From Bryobacterales bacterium (GTDB taxonomy: Bacteria > Acidobacteriota > Terriglobia > Bryobacterales > Bryobacteraceae), in assembly GCA_016789905.1 (NCBI GenBank), contig JAEUQC010000010.1:44242-108241 (forward strand): a stretch of 64,000 nt of DNA. The letters are read 5' to 3'. The position numbers and the translations under genes are program-made. The notes beneath the pieces are model-generated. The model had not been told where the DNA came from, ran no database searches, and saw only the letters and a program-made list of their open reading frames with translations. Positions within the stretch are counted from its first letter, which is position 1. The number at the start of each line of letters is the position of its first letter. Below are positions 9,921-17,714 of the stretch, piece by piece.

Positions 9921-10713
9921 TCTGTTGCTGGCGGCAGGACTCGGCTGGACAGATTTAGGCGACGGCCGGCTGGAGCTGCGCGACGGGGGGAATCCAGTTC
10001 TGGTGTACAACAGCGCACCTTTGTTGCCGGCCGGCGTGCCGGAAGATCGGCGGCGCTGCTGTTACATTTATCCGGTCTATACGCCGGGCCGCGTCGCCAT
10101 GCTGGACGATTTCCCGAAGGATCATTACCACCACCGGGGTGTGTTCTGGGGCTGGCCGGTGGTGGAATTCGACGGGAAGACGGCGGACATTTGGATGATG
10201 AAGGGAATCGGGCACCGGCTGGTAAGGGTGCGCCGGATGCGGGGCGCGGGGCTGGAAGTGGAAAACGGTTGGTTTGCGCAGGAAAAACAGGTGGTGCGCG
10301 AAGTGGTGAAGATCACCGGGCTGGGGCAAGGCAGCTTTCGTGTGGAGTTGGAGCTAACCGCGCTGAACGGGCCCGTGACGCTGCGCGGGGCGCAGGACAA
10401 GGGCAAAAGCTATGGGGGATTCAGCGCCCGGTTCGGCGTGCGGGACGGGACGGTGATCAGAACTTCGGAAGGGGCCATCGAAAAGGACGAAGACCTGGTG
10501 CGGCATAGCTGGGCTGAGTTATCGGCGTTGTACGGCGGCAAGCCAGCCACGCTGCGGATCACAGCGGAGACGCCGTACCAGTGGTGTTTGCGGAAGTACG
10601 GGTTCGTGGGAGCGTCCGTGCCAGGACGGGAGGGCGAGTTGCAAGGCATGACTTTAGAAAAAGGCAAACCGGTCGTGCTACGCTTCACCGTCTCCGCCCG
10701 CGACCAAAAATAA
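9910..10713 (+). CDS. DUF6807 (PmoA-like) family protein
   Basis: A 267-residue protein with a short hydrophobic start (MWFSLLLAAGLGW), probably a signal peptide, although no clear cleavage site is visible. The sequence carries the hallmark of the family sometimes annotated as methane oxygenase PmoA, now DUF6807: FPKDHYHHRGVFWGW near residue 70, with a cluster of histidines. The PmoA name is historical and does not imply methane oxidation. These proteins usually sit next to Gfo/Idh oxidoreductases in carbohydrate-use loci, as here, where the start overlaps the enolase-superfamily gene by 11 bases. The stop codon lies within the palindromic terminator that follows. Biochemical function is unknown. 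Confidence 0.8.
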   Translation: MWFSLLLAAGLGWTDLGDGRLELRDGGNPVLVYNSAPLLPAGVPEDRRRCCYIYPVYTPGRVAMLDDFPKDHYHHRGVFWGWPVVEFDGKTADIWMMKGIGHRLVRVRRMRGAGLEVENGWFAQEKQVVREVVKITGLGQGSFRVELELTALNGPVTLRGAQDKGKSYGGFSARFGVRDGTVIRTSEGAIEKDEDLVRHSWAELSALYGGKPATLRITAETPYQWCLRKYGFVGASVPGREGELQGMTLEKGKPVVLRFTVSARDQK

Positions 10714-10738
10714 TTGGTGCCAGGCACCAATTATTTTT
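10706..10738. terminator. Bidirectional terminator palindrome between convergent genes
   Basis: Sixteen bases on each side pair perfectly around a single central A at 10722 (core AATTGGTGCC / GGCACCAATT). An A-run stands on the left and a T-run on the right, so it can act as an intrinsic terminator in both directions. The TAA of the DUF6807 gene (10711-10713) and of the convergent SDR gene (10733-10731) both lie inside it. The same AATTGGTGCC core recurs twice near 60.2 kb. Confidence 0.8.
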
Positions 10739-11513
10739 TGAGGCGCCAGTGGCCGTTGTTGAATTCGGCCTCACTGTCTTTCCAGGGGCCGAATTTGCAG
10801 CACATCTGCCCGCCATCCACCAGCAGGCTGGCGCCCGTAATGTAGCTGGCCCAATCGCTGGCAAGGAATATGGCCGCCTTGGCCACTTCGTCCGGCTCGC
10901 CGCCCCGGCCCATCGGAATCGCGCGGAAGTAGTCCTTGATCACAGCGGGAGTATCGAAGGCGGCTTGTGTCAGGCGAGTGCGAATCAGCCCCGGATTCAC
11001 GCTGTTCACGCGAATACCGTATGGCCCTAGTTCATTGGCGGCTGTGTGCAGAATACCCAGAACGCCCGCTTTGGTGGCGTTATAGGCGATAAGGCTCTCT
11101 TCGCCATCGTAGGAATTCGTTGACGCCGTCAGGACAATCGCGCCGCCCTTCCCCGAGCCCTTCATGCGGGCCGCGCCTTCCTGCAGCGTCTCAAACGCCG
11201 CGGTGAGGTTCAGCGAAATCGTCTTGTCCCATACCTCGCGCGTAGTCTCATCGAGCGGTTTCACAATCCCCGTGCCGGCGTTGATAAACAGAGCGTCAGG
11301 AACGCCGGACCGGTCGAACGCCGCCTGAATGCTGGCGCGCGAGGTTACGTCGCAACGAACCTGATGCGATGGGAAATCGATCTCGTCGTCGGAATCGATG
11401 TCGAAGATGTAAACGTTGGCGCCGCAAGCTGCCAGCCGCCTGGACATCGCCCGGCCAATGCCGTGAGTGCCGCCGGTGACGACGGCCGTTCTGCCTTTAA
11501 GTGATAGCTCCAT
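10731..11513 (-). CDS. Short-chain dehydrogenase/reductase (SDR)
   Basis: A 260-residue classical SDR. The start at 11513 (MELSLKGRTAVVTGGTHGIG) gives the normal family length; upstream codons overlap the divergent sulfatase gene and are not used. The cofactor motif TGGTHGIG is at residues 13-20, FINAGTG matches the NNAG region, the catalytic Ser is in VLTASTNS, and the YNATK motif supplies Tyr and Lys. PMGRGGEPDEVAKAAIFLAS and ITGASLLVDGG are typical C-terminal signatures. The Asp in YIFDID after beta-strand 2 favours NAD(H). The substrate is probably a sugar, polyol or fatty-acyl alcohol. It is divergent from a sulfatase 27 bases away, which suggests shared regulation. Confidence 0.9.
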   Translation of the reverse strand: MELSLKGRTAVVTGGTHGIGRAMSRRLAACGANVYIFDIDSDDEIDFPSHQVRCDVTSRASIQAAFDRSGVPDALFINAGTGIVKPLDETTREVWDKTISLNLTAAFETLQEGAARMKGSGKGGAIVLTASTNSYDGEESLIAYNATKAGVLGILHTAANELGPYGIRVNSVNPGLIRTRLTQAAFDTPAVIKDYFRAIPMGRGGEPDEVAKAAIFLASDWASYITGASLLVDGGQMCCKFGPWKDSEAEFNNGHWRLKK

Positions 11514-11540
11514 CGCCTTCAGGATATACACTAATGAACC

Positions 11541-12893
11541 ATGGAGTTCACGCGACGCGGATGGATGGGCGGCGGCATGGCGCTGGGAGCGCAAACGGCG
11601 GCGGCGAAGCCACCCAACATTGTTTTCCTCATTTCCGACGACCACACAGCGGCCGACCTTGGCTGCTATGGCAACGCCCATGTGCGTACGCCCAACCTGG
11701 ACAAACTGGCCGCCGATGGCGTGCGCTTTGCCAAGTGCTTCGTATCGTCGCCGCAGTGCAGTCCGAATCGTTCCTCGCTGTTTACTGGTTGCGCGCCGCA
11801 CACGACCTCCACCTCCCGCCTGCACACGCCGATGCCCCCGTGGGAGCCCACGTTTCTGGAGCAGTTGAAGGAGCGCGGATACTTTACCGGCGGCTTCCGA
11901 AAGGTTCACCAGGGCAATGAATTCAACTCGCGTTTCGACTTCTACTCAGCAAACAAGAACACCCGTTTTGAGGCCTTCTTCGACAAACTGCCGGCCGGCA
12001 AACCGTTCTTCCTGCACGTTGGCTTCACCGATCCGCACCGGCCCTACACAAAAGGCGCCGCCACGCCGCCTCACGACCCGGCTAAAGTCCGCTTGCCCCC
12101 ATTCCTGCCCGACTCTCCGGAGGTCCGCGAAGACCTCGCGCTCTACCACGACTTTATTTCCCGCATGGATAGCGAGTGCGGAACATTGCTGCGACTGCTC
12201 GAAGCGCGCGGGCTCACTGGAAACACGGTGGTCTTTTTCACTGGAGACAACGGAATGCCCTTCCCCGGCGCGAAGGGAACCTGCTACGACCCCGGAATCC
12301 ACGTGCCTCTGATCGTAAAGTGGCCTGGCGTGACAAAACCCGGCACGGTCAAGCACGAGTTGATTGGACACGTGGATCTGCCGGCCACCTGGGTGGAAAT
12401 CGCGGGTGCCTCCGTCAGCCGGAAGATGCAAGGAAAGTCGATGCTGGGACTTTTGCGCGGCGGCCAGTACCAGGCGAGAGAGGCCGTTTTCAGCGAGCGC
12501 AACTGGCACGACAACTTCGACCCAATTCGCGCCGTGAGAACCGAACGGTACAAGCTGATCTTCAACGCCGCCCCGCATTTTCCCTATCGGCCCGCCTGGG
12601 ATCTGGAAGGAAGTCCTTCCTGGAGGTCCTATCAGGATATGAGCCGCCGCGGGGCTTTGCGCCCCCATCATCTCCGTCTGTTGCAACCGGCGCGGGCAAC
12701 CGTGGAGATGTACGACCTGGCGAACGATCCCGATGAGTTCAACAACATTGCCGCCGACCCAGCGCACGCGGCGGCGAAGCAAGATTTGTTGAAACGGCTC
12801 AGCGATTGGATGCACCAAACCTATGACTACCTGCCGCCGGCGTTCGCCGGCCCCGGTGAACCGCGAGGGCGAGGATGGCCGGTTTCCCTATGA
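11541..12893 (+). CDS. Sulfatase (formylglycine-dependent), Tat signal
   Basis: A 450-residue S1-type sulfatase. FTRRGWMGGGMALGAQ is a Tat signal. The catalytic core NIVFLISDDHTAADLGCYGN supplies the metal-binding Asp pair, and Cys73 in CSPNRSSLFTG is the residue converted to formylglycine by an FGE-type enzyme (none is in this window). FFTGDNGMPFPGAKGT is the second metal-binding segment. It removes sulfate esters from an organic substrate, most plausibly a sulfated saccharide, outside the cytoplasm. It resembles the heparan/iduronate-type sulfatases that lack a long C-terminal extension. Divergent from the SDR gene. Confidence 0.93.
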   Translation: MEFTRRGWMGGGMALGAQTAAAKPPNIVFLISDDHTAADLGCYGNAHVRTPNLDKLAADGVRFAKCFVSSPQCSPNRSSLFTGCAPHTTSTSRLHTPMPPWEPTFLEQLKERGYFTGGFRKVHQGNEFNSRFDFYSANKNTRFEAFFDKLPAGKPFFLHVGFTDPHRPYTKGAATPPHDPAKVRLPPFLPDSPEVREDLALYHDFISRMDSECGTLLRLLEARGLTGNTVVFFTGDNGMPFPGAKGTCYDPGIHVPLIVKWPGVTKPGTVKHELIGHVDLPATWVEIAGASVSRKMQGKSMLGLLRGGQYQAREAVFSERNWHDNFDPIRAVRTERYKLIFNAAPHFPYRPAWDLEGSPSWRSYQDMSRRGALRPHHLRLLQPARATVEMYDLANDPDEFNNIAADPAHAAAKQDLLKRLSDWMHQTYDYLPPAFAGPGEPRGRGWPVSL

Positions 12894-12933
12894 AACCGCG
12901 TTCGCCTTCTGTTCGCCCATGTGCCGTTTTGTC

Positions 12934-12963
12934 TTGACTTTGGCGCGGTTGAACTGGTATTGT
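12934..12963 (+). promoter_or_regulatory. Candidate sigma70-type promoter for the M23 peptidase gene
   Basis: TTGACT at 12934-12939 and TATTGT at 12958-12963 are separated by 18 bases, in the 227-base gap between the sulfatase and peptidase genes. A stem-loop at about 12968-12993 (CCGCC..CACA / TGTG..GCGG) would lie at the very start of the transcript. The match is by eye only. Confidence 0.4.
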
Positions 12964-13120
12964 GTTGTTTCCGCCCCACAGATGTGGCGGAAAGTCACAT
13001 CGAACCGACCTCCCCCTGTCTGACCGGACTCAGACATCGCGGTTCACAGAAGCTGCCGGTCGTTTCCATCCACTGTTTGCTGGCGGTTGCAGTTAAAGGC
13101 CAAGCAAGCCGAGAGAGCCG

Positions 13121-14014
13121 ATGAATCAGCCATATTTCGTACTCGTTTTAGCTCATTCCGTACATGGCCGCTTGCGGCGGATGCACGTTTCCCATACGAT
13201 TTTGTATTCCGTGCTGGCGTTAGCGCTGGTTGGCGGATTCACTGTCGCGGGTTTCCTAACGAGTTACGCGAGAATGGTGTGGAAAGTAGCCAACTATAAT
13301 CATCTGCGCGATGAAGTTTCCACTTTGCAGCAGCGCTACCAGGCCTTGGCGCGAACGAATGAGCAGACCAAGGAACAGTTGGCGACGCTGCAGATGCTGG
13401 CGTCGGAAGTGAGTTCGGCGTACGGAATCAAGGAGCGTCTGGAAGGTCCGGCCACCATTTCCGGTGAAAGCCGGCTGGTGCCGACATATCAACAGTCGCT
13501 GGAACGCTTTGACTTGCTGCGAACCGCGCGCCTTTATTCGACCGGAACGCGGAAGATCAACCGGACGTGGCAAACGAATATCGTGCCCAGCCTGTGGCCG
13601 GTGCCGGGGCGGTTGCTTTCGAGTTTCGGTTCTCGCACCGATCCGTTCACGGGCGGCAGCGCTTTCCATTCCGGTGTCGATATCACGGCTCCGACGGGCA
13701 CGCCCATCCGTTGCACCGCGGATGGAATTGTGAAGTCGGCGGAATGGTCGGGTGCGTACGGTAAGTTAGTAGTCGTGGACCACGGCGGCGGAGTGGAAAC
13801 CTATTACGCCCACTTGAGCGCATTTGACGTGATCCCTGGACAGGAAGTGCGCCGGTCGCAGGTTGTGGGAAAGGCGGGCGGCACGGGCCGCGCCACCTCT
13901 CCGCACTTGCATTATGAGGTGCGCCAGGGCGGCGCGCCGGTGAACCCCTACAAGTACCTCGCGCGGTCGATCGTTTTGGGCGACACCCCCGTGCAAAAAG
14001 ACCTTCCTTTCTAA
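13121..14014 (+). CDS. M23-family metallopeptidase with membrane anchor and coiled coil
   Basis: A 297-residue cell-wall endopeptidase or its regulator. Residues about 26-48 form one transmembrane helix, 57-97 are heptad-rich (coiled coil) and 160-280 are the LytM/M23 domain. Zinc ligands are visible: His183 and Asp187 in FHSGVDIT and His264 in PHLHYEV, with His231 in YYAHLS as the catalytic partner. All four are present, so the enzyme is probably active, unlike degenerate NlpD/EnvC activators. The MNQPYFVLVLAHSVHGRLRR start and single helix place the catalytic domain in the periplasm. It is likely transcribed alone from the promoter upstream. Confidence 0.92.
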   Translation: MNQPYFVLVLAHSVHGRLRRMHVSHTILYSVLALALVGGFTVAGFLTSYARMVWKVANYNHLRDEVSTLQQRYQALARTNEQTKEQLATLQMLASEVSSAYGIKERLEGPATISGESRLVPTYQQSLERFDLLRTARLYSTGTRKINRTWQTNIVPSLWPVPGRLLSSFGSRTDPFTGGSAFHSGVDITAPTGTPIRCTADGIVKSAEWSGAYGKLVVVDHGGGVETYYAHLSAFDVIPGQEVRRSQVVGKAGGTGRATSPHLHYEVRQGGAPVNPYKYLARSIVLGDTPVQKDLPF

Positions 14015-14024
14015 TACAATGCTT

Positions 14025-14039
14025 GGGACCATAGGTCCC
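14025..14039. other. Short stem-loop GGGACC-ATA-GGTCCC
   Basis: A perfect 6-base stem with a 3-base loop lies 11 bases after the peptidase stop. No T-run follows, so it is a weak terminator or mRNA-end structure at best. GGGACC occurs again at 14049. Confidence 0.35.
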
Positions 14040-14077
14040 GCCTGTTTCGGGACCGTGGGCTGGATAGGATTCTCTCT

Positions 14078-15100
14078 ATGTCACCCGAACGCATTCGTAT
14101 TTTCGCCGCCGCAGCCGGCGTGCTTCTCCTGATGGCCGCCGCGAACCGGACGCACACGCCCCTCGTTATGTCCAACGCCGCGCAGGCGCTTTTGAACTCT
14201 CTGAGCGGCGAGCAAAAGGCCAAGGCCGTGTTCTCGTTCAACGACGAGGAGCGGCTGAACTGGCACTTCATCCCGCGCGAACGAAAAGGGCTTAGCTACA
14301 AACACATGACGCCGGAGCAGCGGCCGCTGGCATTGGCCTTGCTCAACGCCAGCCTCAGCCAGCAGGGATTCGTTAAGGCGACGAGCATCATGAGTCTGGA
14401 AGAGATTCTGAAGATTCAGGAAAACAATACACCGCCCGGACGCCGCGATCCGGAAAACTACTTCTTCTCCATCTTCGGTGAACCGTCAGAAAACGGCACT
14501 TGGGGCTTCCGTTTTGAGGGGCATCATGTCGCGATGAACTTTACCATCGTCAATAACAAAGTGGCGTCGAGCCCGATGTTCTACGGCACCAACCCGGCGG
14601 AAGTAAAAGCCGGGCCCCGCGCCGGTTTGCGCGTGCTGGGTAACGAAGAGGACCTGGCGCGGGCGGTGGTGAAATCGTTGACACCAGAACAGCGAAAAAT
14701 CGCCGTTGTCGCCGATGTGGCGTTGAAAGATATTATTACCATGGCGGATCGCAAGGCGGCCTTGAAGGGGCAACCCTCCGGCCTTTCGGCGGCAAAGATG
14801 ACCCCGGCCCAACGGCAGTTGTTGCAGGCGCTGCTGGAAGAGTATGCCAACAACATTCCCGAACAGGGCGCGGCGGCGCGGCGCGACTTGATTAAGAAGG
14901 CCGGCACGAACCTCAATTTCGCCTGGACGGGCGGACTGGAAAAGGGTGAAGGTCACTACTATCGCGTGCAAGCGCCGGCGTTCCTGGTCGAATACGACAA
15001 CACGCAGAACAACAACAATCACGTGCACAGCGTGTGGCGAGACTACAACGGCGATTTCGGCTTCGATCTGCTGGGCAATCACTACACCGCCAGCCACTAA
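14078..15100 (+). CDS. DUF3500 family exported protein
   Basis: A 340-residue protein with an N-terminal signal peptide (FAAAAGVLLLMAAAN). The body matches the DUF3500 family: LNSLSGEQKAKAVFSFNDEE near residue 40, WHFIPRERKGLSYKHMTPEQ, FSIFGEPSENGTWGFRFEGHH, and a histidine/asparagine-rich end (QNNNNHVHSVWRDYNGDFG). The conserved His residues in GHH and HVHS suggest a metal or heme-like site, but function is unknown. Members are common in Acidobacteriota and Planctomycetota, usually as single exported proteins. It is probably separately expressed from the peptidase gene 63 bases upstream. Confidence 0.85.
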   Translation: MSPERIRIFAAAAGVLLLMAAANRTHTPLVMSNAAQALLNSLSGEQKAKAVFSFNDEERLNWHFIPRERKGLSYKHMTPEQRPLALALLNASLSQQGFVKATSIMSLEEILKIQENNTPPGRRDPENYFFSIFGEPSENGTWGFRFEGHHVAMNFTIVNNKVASSPMFYGTNPAEVKAGPRAGLRVLGNEEDLARAVVKSLTPEQRKIAVVADVALKDIITMADRKAALKGQPSGLSAAKMTPAQRQLLQALLEEYANNIPEQGAAARRDLIKKAGTNLNFAWTGGLEKGEGHYYRVQAPAFLVEYDNTQNNNNHVHSVWRDYNGDFGFDLLGNHYTASH

Positions 15101-15153
15101 CCGTTACAAACCGCACCATGAATCCCTGGGCGGGGCCATGTTATCGTGTGGGT

Positions 15154-16242
15154 ATGATTGAGGCCCCGCCCCCCGCCCGCCGTTGGACGAGGCGCGCGAT
15201 GCTGGCGGCGGCGCCAGTGGCGTTGTTTGCGGCAAAAGGACAGGAGAGTCCTGGCGAAGCGAAGAAGTTCCTGGACGCGGCCACGGAATTTGAAGTGCTG
15301 CGCGTCACCGGACTAGAGCATAATGCGTGGCTGCCCTTAGCCTCCAATCGCGCGTTTACGCGCAAGGGCGAGGCGCTACTCTTCGCCAGCGACGCCGGCG
15401 GAACGCCGCAGTTGTATCGCCACGATTTCAAGTTGAACCGGATCCGGCAAATGACCGACGCCGCGGCGCTGAACACGAATCTGTTTCAGTGGACGGCGGG
15501 TGACAAGGGAATTTTGTATCTGGATGGCACCAAACTCACCCAGACGGGCGGCGCGAGAGACCGCGTCGTCCATGAGTTTCCCGCCGGTTGGGAGCAGTCG
15601 CCACGCATGGCGGTGAGCGAGGACGGGCTCATAATTGCCGCCTCATCGTCGAACGGGCAGAAAACCCGCATCATCGTCACCGGGAAGGCCGCCTCCGCGC
15701 TGGAGGACGTGAATGGGGACATCGGAACGCTTTATGTGCGGCCGCGGCACTCGGGCGTTTCATTCATTTCTGGCGGCGGGCTGTGGTACGCCGCGGCTGG
15801 GGCACGGCGGGCGAAACAGGTAAAGACGGCGCCGGGCGAAGTGCTGTCGTCGCATTGGACCGCGGATGGTGCGTCGCTGCTATACCTGTTGAAACCGGCC
15901 GAGGCTGGGCGCTTGACTGAGATTCGAGAAACGGTGCCAGAAACGAACAAGGACAGTTTTGTGGCGAAGACCTCACAATTTGTCCACTTCGTGCGAAACG
16001 GGGACGCTACCGTCTTCCTGGGCGCCAGCGGCAGCGTGGCTTCGCCCCATCTGCTGGTGCTGTTGCGTTCTGTGAAACGGGAGTTGACGATCTGCGAACA
16101 CCGGTGTTCCGATGCGCGATTATCCCGCGCGGTGCTCTCCCCGAATTCGACCCGGATGGCGTTCCAGACCGATCGGCATGGCAAACTGGTAGTCTATTCG
16201 ATGGCCGTAGATAGGTTGATCGAATCGGAAGACAATACCTGA
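15154..16242 (+). CDS. Tat-exported beta-propeller protein, possibly oligogalacturonate-lyase-like
   Basis: A 362-residue protein. The ATG at 15154 gives RRWTRRAMLAAAPVALFAA, a Tat signal; an upstream in-frame start would overlap the DUF3500 gene. The rest shows WD40/PD40-like blades: AFTRKGEALLFASDAGGTPQ, then LYRHDFKLNRIRQMTDAAA, and a final blade SPNSTRMAFQTDRHGKLVVY. The first blades resemble family PL22 oligogalacturonate lyases (an early LT..LYR....QLTD pattern), which would fit sugar-acid enzymes nearby, but I cannot confirm the metal-binding His/Gln set. A general TolB-type propeller is the safer reading. Confidence 0.7.
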   Translation: MIEAPPPARRWTRRAMLAAAPVALFAAKGQESPGEAKKFLDAATEFEVLRVTGLEHNAWLPLASNRAFTRKGEALLFASDAGGTPQLYRHDFKLNRIRQMTDAAALNTNLFQWTAGDKGILYLDGTKLTQTGGARDRVVHEFPAGWEQSPRMAVSEDGLIIAASSSNGQKTRIIVTGKAASALEDVNGDIGTLYVRPRHSGVSFISGGGLWYAAAGARRAKQVKTAPGEVLSSHWTADGASLLYLLKPAEAGRLTEIRETVPETNKDSFVAKTSQFVHFVRNGDATVFLGASGSVASPHLLVLLRSVKRELTICEHRCSDARLSRAVLSPNSTRMAFQTDRHGKLVVYSMAVDRLIESEDNT

Positions 16243-16365
16243 CCGATTAAAGCTCTGGCTGCGTCTGACGATAAGAAGTGAGTAGCTACTGATGGTACTG
16301 AGGCTACTGGGCAATGAGTCTGTTACAATGGGGCCGTTCGGCGCACCAGGTTGGAGGGAGTGGGT

Positions 16366-16722
16366 ATGAAGTTTTCCAGCGAACTGGCAAAACTAGACTG
16401 CGCGGTGGCGCTGGAGCGGCTCGGCGGCGACGAGGAGCTTTTGCGCGAAGTTGCAGGACTGTTCTTGGACGAATACCCGATGCTGATGAACGAGATTCGG
16501 TCCGCCGCTTCCGCGCGCGACGCTGATGCCCTGCAACGTGCCGCCCATAGCATGAAAGGCTCGGTCTCCAATTTTGGCGCCGATGGCGTTTACCAAGCCG
16601 CGTTCGCCCTGGAAAAGAAGTGTCGCGCCGGAGATTTGGAAGCGTTGGAACCCTGTATCGATCGCTTGGCCTGCGCCTTGGAGCATATCCACCCGGCGTT
16701 GGTTGTCCTCTCGCAGGAATAG
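16366..16722 (+). CDS. Histidine phosphotransfer (HPt) domain protein
   Basis: A 118-residue stand-alone HPt protein. The ATG at 16366 is preceded by a strong GGAGGGAG ribosome site; a TTG or GTG upstream is possible but worse placed. The phosphoacceptor is His61 in AAHSMKGSVSNFGA, followed by the usual four-helix bundle. HPt proteins pass phosphate between a hybrid kinase and a response regulator, and neither partner is encoded nearby, so this one serves a remote phosphorelay. The Leu/Ala-rich helices and DALQRAAH match the ArcB/BarA-type HPt class. Confidence 0.88.
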   Translation: MKFSSELAKLDCAVALERLGGDEELLREVAGLFLDEYPMLMNEIRSAASARDADALQRAAHSMKGSVSNFGADGVYQAAFALEKKCRAGDLEALEPCIDRLACALEHIHPALVVLSQE

Positions 16723-16833
16723 CTCAAGATCGGCAATCTCAGGTGAGCGAAAAACGGCGGCGCATGCCGCCCTTTTCCGCTTCAGAACACCGGTTTTGAC
16801 GGGTGCTTTGCTATAGTGGAAGTACCCTTCTGT

Positions 16834-17670
16834 ATGGATCTCAAGGAAATTGTTTGCGCGCATAGTCCGGACTCCGACGATGCCTACATGTTCTACGGCC
16901 TCGCCACGCGGAAGATCCGCTCGAAACTCCTGAGTTTTCAGCACAAACTGGAGGACATTCAGTCGCTGAACCGTCGTGCCATGAACGGCGAATATGAGTT
17001 GACGGCCATCTCTTACCACGCCTATCCCTATGTTTCGGACAAGTACTACGTAATGGCGTCCGGCTCCAGCATTGGCGACGGGTACGGCCCCATGCTGGTG
17101 GCGCTGCGGCCAATGGCCATAGAGGACCTGAAAGGCAAGCGAATCGCCATTCCAGGGCGCCTGACAACGGCCTTCTTGACGTTGAATATCATGCAGCCGG
17201 ATTTCATTCCAGTGGAAGTGCCGTTCGACAAAATCCTGGATGCCGTAAAAGATGGCGCCGCCGATGTCGGCTTGGTTATCCACGAGGCGCAGTTGACATT
17301 CTCCAAGACCGGCTTCCACAACATTGTCGATCTCGGTAAATGGTGGAAAAAGAAGTTCGAAATGCCGCTGCCGCTGGGCTGCAATATTCTGCGGCGCGAC
17401 CTCTCGCCCGAACTTCGCACCGAAGCTTGCCGTCTAATGCGCGATAGCATTCAATACTCCCTCGATAACCACGCGGAGGCGTTGGAATACGCCATGCAGT
17501 TCGCGCGCGATATGGAACCGGAACTCGCTGCGAAGTTCGTCGGCATGTATGTCAACCACTACACCGTCGATTGCGGCGAGATCATCCCAAAAGCGGCGCA
17601 AAAACTGCTGGACCTGGGGCATGAGATCGGACTGATTCCGAACCGTGTGGAACTCGAATTCGTCCGTTAA
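16834..17670 (+). CDS. mqnD: MqnA/MqnD-family protein, probable 1,4-dihydroxy-6-naphthoate synthase
   Basis: A 278-residue protein of the periplasmic-binding-protein-like fold used in the futalosine route to menaquinone. The motif AHSPDSDDAYMFYGLA near the N-terminus is the family's SP-D-D signature, AISYHAYPYV supplies the region around the catalytic His, and GPMLVALRP and DVGLVIHEAQLTF are further family blocks. MqnD turns cyclic de-hypoxanthinyl futalosine into 1,4-dihydroxy-6-naphthoate in the cytoplasm; no signal peptide is present, which argues against a transporter binding protein. MqnA (a dehydratase of the same fold) is the alternative. Start chosen at the second possible codon (MDLKEIVCAH). 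Confidence 0.75.
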   Translation: MDLKEIVCAHSPDSDDAYMFYGLATRKIRSKLLSFQHKLEDIQSLNRRAMNGEYELTAISYHAYPYVSDKYYVMASGSSIGDGYGPMLVALRPMAIEDLKGKRIAIPGRLTTAFLTLNIMQPDFIPVEVPFDKILDAVKDGAADVGLVIHEAQLTFSKTGFHNIVDLGKWWKKKFEMPLPLGCNILRRDLSPELRTEACRLMRDSIQYSLDNHAEALEYAMQFARDMEPELAAKFVGMYVNHYTVDCGEIIPKAAQKLLDLGHEIGLIPNRVELEFVR

Positions 17671-17714
17671 CGGACGGGCAAAACTTTTTGCGCTCCCGGC
17701 GCGTCCCTAGAAGT

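Noticed and set aside
9910..10713. Methane oxygenase PmoA
   Set aside because: The name comes from an old annotation; the family (DUF6807) has no link to methane oxidation and lacks membrane helices.
13900..14076. Intrinsic terminator after the M23 gene
   Set aside because: The GGGACC stem has no T-run, so it is listed only as a stem-loop.
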